8,606 nt of DNA from positions 1 to 8,606 of the forward strand of contig JBARWC010000007.1 in the NCBI GenBank assembly GCA_049646585.1. Direction: 5' to 3'. Every line of letters begins with the position of its first letter. The first letter of the stretch is position 1. Under the pieces are notes generated by a model. That model saw only the letters and a program-made list of their open reading frames with translations. It searched no databases and was not told the origin of the DNA. This DNA comes from G025836975 sp049646585. GTDB taxonomy: Bacteria > Pseudomonadota > Gammaproteobacteria > Burkholderiales > Burkholderiaceae_B. A program made the translations under genes and the position numbers. Below are positions 6,801 through 8,606 of this stretch, one piece after another.

Positions 6801-7283
6801 ATGTCATTAAAAGTTTTCGACCTTCAATGCGAACAGGGCCATGTCTTCGAAGGCTGGTTCGGTTCCGACGGCAGCTATGAAACCCAGCGGGAACGCGGCT
6901 TGTTGAGCTGCCCGGTGTGCAATAGCGATCGCGTCAGCAAGAAGCTGTCCGCGCCCAGGCTGAATGTCAGCCATATACGCGAGCCCGCCGTGCCGGCATC
7001 CAGGACTGCGCAGTCCGGTCAGCCAGGCGCCGTGGCGGCGCCCGCCACCGAGCAACTGGCGCGCATGCAGGCCGAGATACTGCGGCATATACGCAGCATC
7101 GTGCGCGACACCGAAAACGTCGGCGACCGCTTTGCAGAGGAAGCGCGTTTGATGCACGAGGGTGAAACGCAAGAGCGGGCCATACGCGGCACCGCTACGC
7201 CCCAGGAACGCGAAGAATTGATGCAGGAGGGCATTGCCGTCATGCCCATACCCGATTTTCTCGACGACGACCGCCTGCAATAG
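6801..7283 (+). CDS. DUF1178 family protein, putative zinc-binding
   Basis: A 160-residue cytoplasmic protein of unknown function. The start is placed at ATG 6801 (MSLKVFDLQC), which is how family members usually begin; ATG 6792 would add three residues and has no better ribosome binding site. Near the N-terminus Cys10 and His14 (CEQGH) and Cys37 and Cys40 (CPVC) form a plausible zinc-ribbon-like site, followed by SKKLSAPRLNV. The middle is a variable Ala/Pro/Gln-rich linker (about residues 60-85). The C-terminal half carries the conserved helical block VGDRFAEEARLMHEGE and IRGTATPQEREELMQEGI, ending MPIPDF. No signal peptide or membrane segment is visible. The length is normal for DUF1178 (PF06676). 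The gene follows the ABC operon on the same strand after about 80 bases and is convergent with efp; neither neighbour hints at its role. Confidence 0.88.
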   Translation: MSLKVFDLQCEQGHVFEGWFGSDGSYETQRERGLLSCPVCNSDRVSKKLSAPRLNVSHIREPAVPASRTAQSGQPGAVAAPATEQLARMQAEILRHIRSIVRDTENVGDRFAEEARLMHEGETQERAIRGTATPQEREELMQEGIAVMPIPDFLDDDRLQ

Positions 7284-7295
7284 GCGAAGACGGCA

Positions 7296-7317
7296 ATGGG
7301 CGGCGCTAGCCGCCCAT
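7296..7317. terminator. Perfect hairpin between convergent genes, possible bidirectional terminator
   Basis: ATGGGCGGC (7296-7304) and GCCGCCCAT (7309-7317) form a perfect 9-bp stem around the loop GCTA, 12 bases after the DUF1178 stop and 30 bases beyond the efp stop on the other strand. A stem this strong in a 64-base gap between converging genes fits transcription ending from both sides. Neither flank has a true T tract (the + side reads CGTAATCGTTGTCG), so it may act as a 3'-end stabiliser or a pause site rather than a classical intrinsic terminator. Confidence 0.55.
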
Positions 7318-7347
7318 CGTAATCGTTGTCGTGTATTCCTTGCGGAA

Positions 7348-7905
7348 TTACATTACGCGGCTGCGGTATTCACCGGTGCGAGTGTCGATTTCGATCTTGT
7401 CGCCGATGTTGCAGAACAGCGGCACAGCCACTTCCATGCCGGTATTGGTCTTGGCGGGCTTGAGCACCTTGCCCGAGGTGTCGCCCTTGACGGCCGGCTC
7501 GGTGTAGGTGATTTCGCGCACGACGATGGTGGGCAGGGAAACCGAGATGGCGCGGCCGTCGTAGAACACGACTTCGACTTCCATGCCTTCTTCCAGGTAG
7601 TTCAGCGCGTCGCCCATGCTTTCGGCTTCGACTTCGTACTGGTTGTATTCCGCGTCCATGAAGACGTACATGGGGTCGGCATAGTAGGAATACGTGCAAT
7701 CCCTGTTTTCAAGCACGACCATTTCGAATTTTTCGTCGGCCTTGTAGACCGACTCGCTGCCCGAACCGGTCAGCAAATTCTTGAATTTCAGCTTCACGAC
7801 GGCCGCATTGCGGCCCGATTTGTTGTATTCGGCCTTCTGGACGACGAGCGGGTCGCTGCCCACCATGACGACGTTGCCAACGCGCAATTCTTGTGCGGTT
7901 TTCAT
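7348..7905 (-). CDS. efp: Elongation factor P (Arg32 type)
   Basis: A 185-residue translation factor, normal length for EF-P. It binds between the P and E sites of the ribosome and promotes peptide bonds at polyproline stalls. The opening MKTAQELRVGNVV and domain I loop KSGRN put arginine at position 32 (bases 7810-7812), where the Escherichia coli type carries a lysine. Arg32 is the acceptor for rhamnose in the EarP pathway, matching the earP gene just upstream. KNLLTGSGSESVYKADEKFE and YVFMDAEYNQYEV mark the domain I/II region, and the C-terminal GDKIEIDTRTGEYRSRV block is the usual domain III end. The ATG at 7905 is preceded by GGAG (7918-7921 on the opposite strand) with a long 12-base spacing. 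The gene probably shares a transcript with earP across an 81-base gap. Identification and the Arg32 class are clear from the sequence; the modification is known biology of this class. Confidence 0.98.
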   Translation of the reverse strand: MKTAQELRVGNVVMVGSDPLVVQKAEYNKSGRNAAVVKLKFKNLLTGSGSESVYKADEKFEMVVLENRDCTYSYYADPMYVFMDAEYNQYEVEAESMGDALNYLEEGMEVEVVFYDGRAISVSLPTIVVREITYTEPAVKGDTSGKVLKPAKTNTGMEVAVPLFCNIGDKIEIDTRTGEYRSRVM

Positions 7906-7917
7906 AACTTTAAGAAA

Positions 7918-7921
7918 CTCC
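7918..7921 (-). promoter_or_regulatory. Candidate Shine-Dalgarno of efp, long spacing
   Basis: Read on the minus strand, GGAG lies 12 bases before the efp ATG, separated by the A/T-rich TTTCTTAAAGTT. The spacing is longer than the usual 5-9 bases. An unstructured A/T-rich spacer can still support strong initiation. No better site lies closer. Confidence 0.5.
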
Positions 7922-7934
7922 GGGGGTTTGAATT

Positions 7935-7964
7935 GCTCCGCCAGATGTGCTGCCGGGCCGGAGC
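7935..7964 (-). other. Candidate RNA hairpin in the earP-efp intergenic leader
   Basis: On the minus strand GCTCCG-G-CC (7964 to 7956) pairs with GGCGGAGC (7942 to 7935): eight base pairs with one bulged G and a 13-base loop. It falls 22 bases after the earP stop and about 30 bases before the efp start, just upstream of the efp ribosome binding site. No T tract follows, so it is not a standard terminator. It could be an RNA processing or stability element letting efp be expressed more than earP. It is supported only by the fold. Confidence 0.35.
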
Positions 7965-7986
7965 ATGACTCACAAAACCTAGTATT

Positions 7987-8606
7987 TTAACTCTTTCGCT
8001 GCTGCTGCGCGCAAAACGCGGTCAGCGAGGCGGCCAAATCCGTTTGCCGGGCCAATTCCGCCGTCCATGCCGCCGCCGCGGCTTGCCAATCCTTCCAGTG
8101 CCCAGCTTGCAGCGCCTGCTGCAGCCGCGCCAGGCTGTCGGGAGCGTCTCCGGCGTTCCAGCTCGTCATCGCCTGCGCGGCTTGCGGCCCCAGCGGCGAG
8201 AGCGCCAGCCAGGCTTGAAGCTTGGCCATGTGGGCCTGGTCTTCCTGGGGGTAGATATGCCAGAGCAGCGGCTTGCCGGCCCACAGCGCCCGGACCAGGG
8301 AGTCCTCGCCACGCACGCAATTCAGGTCGCCGCTCCAAAGCAGGCGGTCGAAGCCGTCCTGGTCCAGGAAAGGCATTTCGTGCACGTGGACGGCGCCGTG
8401 GCATCCGCGTGCCAGGGCCGGGCAAACGCCGGCCGGCACCAGCACCACAGCGCCCTGGGGCAGCCCTTGCAGCGCTTGCGCCAAGGCCTGGGCGGGTGCG
8501 TCGGGATAGCTGAACAAAAGGACTTGGCGGGCGCCTTGCAGCAAACGGCTTATTTGCGCTTCGGGCAGGCCGGCCCGGCGCAGCAAGGCTGCGCGCAGGC
8601 TGGGGT
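7987..8606 (-). CDS. earP: EF-P arginine rhamnosyltransferase EarP, C-terminal part, N-terminus outside window
   Basis: The reading frame enters from the right edge and ends in TAA at 7987-7989, leaving 205 visible residues of a protein usually near 370-390. EarP is an inverting GT-B glycosyltransferase that uses dTDP-beta-L-rhamnose to modify Arg32 of EF-P. The family signature is present at 8245-8328: DLNCVRGEDS followed by VRALWAGKPLLWHIYPQ. The Glu-Asp of RGEDS (bases 8299-8313) lies in the nucleotide-sugar binding region of the known structures. Before it stand the Rossmann-like pieces VLLFSYPDAP and GAVVLVPAG, typical of the donor-binding domain. The tail is Ala/Gln-rich helices, as usual for EarP. 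The N-terminal catalytic aspartates cannot be checked here. The stop lies 81 bases upstream of efp in the same direction, so enzyme and target are probably co-expressed. Confidence 0.93.
   Translation of the reverse strand, partial: PSLRAALLRRAGLPEAQISRLLQGARQVLLFSYPDAPAQALAQALQGLPQGAVVLVPAGVCPALARGCHGAVHVHEMPFLDQDGFDRLLWSGDLNCVRGEDSLVRALWAGKPLLWHIYPQEDQAHMAKLQAWLALSPLGPQAAQAMTSWNAGDAPDSLARLQQALQAGHWKDWQAAAAAWTAELARQTDLAASLTAFCAQQQRKS

Noticed and set aside
7234..7968. 244-codon plus-strand frame covering efp
   Set aside because: It lies opposite EF-P, one of the most certain genes here, and its Phe/Val/His-rich translation is a typical antisense shadow.
7984..7989. TAAAAT on the minus strand at the earP stop as a -10 box for efp
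   Set aside because: The position 17 bases upstream reads GCGCGC, with no resemblance to a -35 element, and one A/T-rich hexamer at a stop codon is weak evidence.

Overview
The window looks like a chromosomal segment of a GC-rich betaproteobacterium, most likely a member of Burkholderiales close to Alcaligenaceae (Bordetella/Achromobacter-like). That placement is an inference from high GC and GC3, an EF-P with arginine at position 32 next to its rhamnosyltransferase EarP, and a DUF1178 protein. I see no mobile element, CRISPR array, tRNA or rRNA. No stretch longer than about 80 bases lacks a gene or a candidate signal.

Left part (1-6721, + strand): the C-terminal end of a staphylococcal-nuclease-like (thermonuclease family) protein runs directly into a four-gene ABC importer operon. 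The order is a family 5 solute-binding lipoprotein, a DppB/YejB-type permease, a DppC/YejE-type permease, and a double ATPase carrying both nucleotide-binding domains in one chain. The genes overlap by 4-7 bases or lie 6 bases apart, so they are almost certainly co-transcribed and translationally coupled. The layout recalls yejABEF-type peptide importers. Two parts are atypical: the binding protein has a lipobox at its N-terminus and a hydrophobic anchor at its C-terminus, and the second permease carries about 200 extra N-terminal residues with additional membrane segments. The substrate is probably an oligopeptide or peptide-like compound, but the sequence does not say which.

Middle (6721-7347): a short region with a weak hairpin plus T6 tract and an overlapping TATAAT box separates the importer from a small DUF1178 protein of unknown function with a likely zinc-binding Cys/His set. 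A 9-bp perfect hairpin follows and lies between convergent genes.

Right part (7348-8606, - strand): efp (elongation factor P, Arg32 type) lies just downstream of earP, whose N-terminal half runs off the right edge. EarP transfers rhamnose to Arg32 of EF-P, and the modified factor rescues ribosomes stalled on polyproline stretches. The leader between them holds a candidate RNA hairpin.

I find no convincing sign of an entirely new system. The most unusual material is the doubly anchored binding protein and its matching extended permease.
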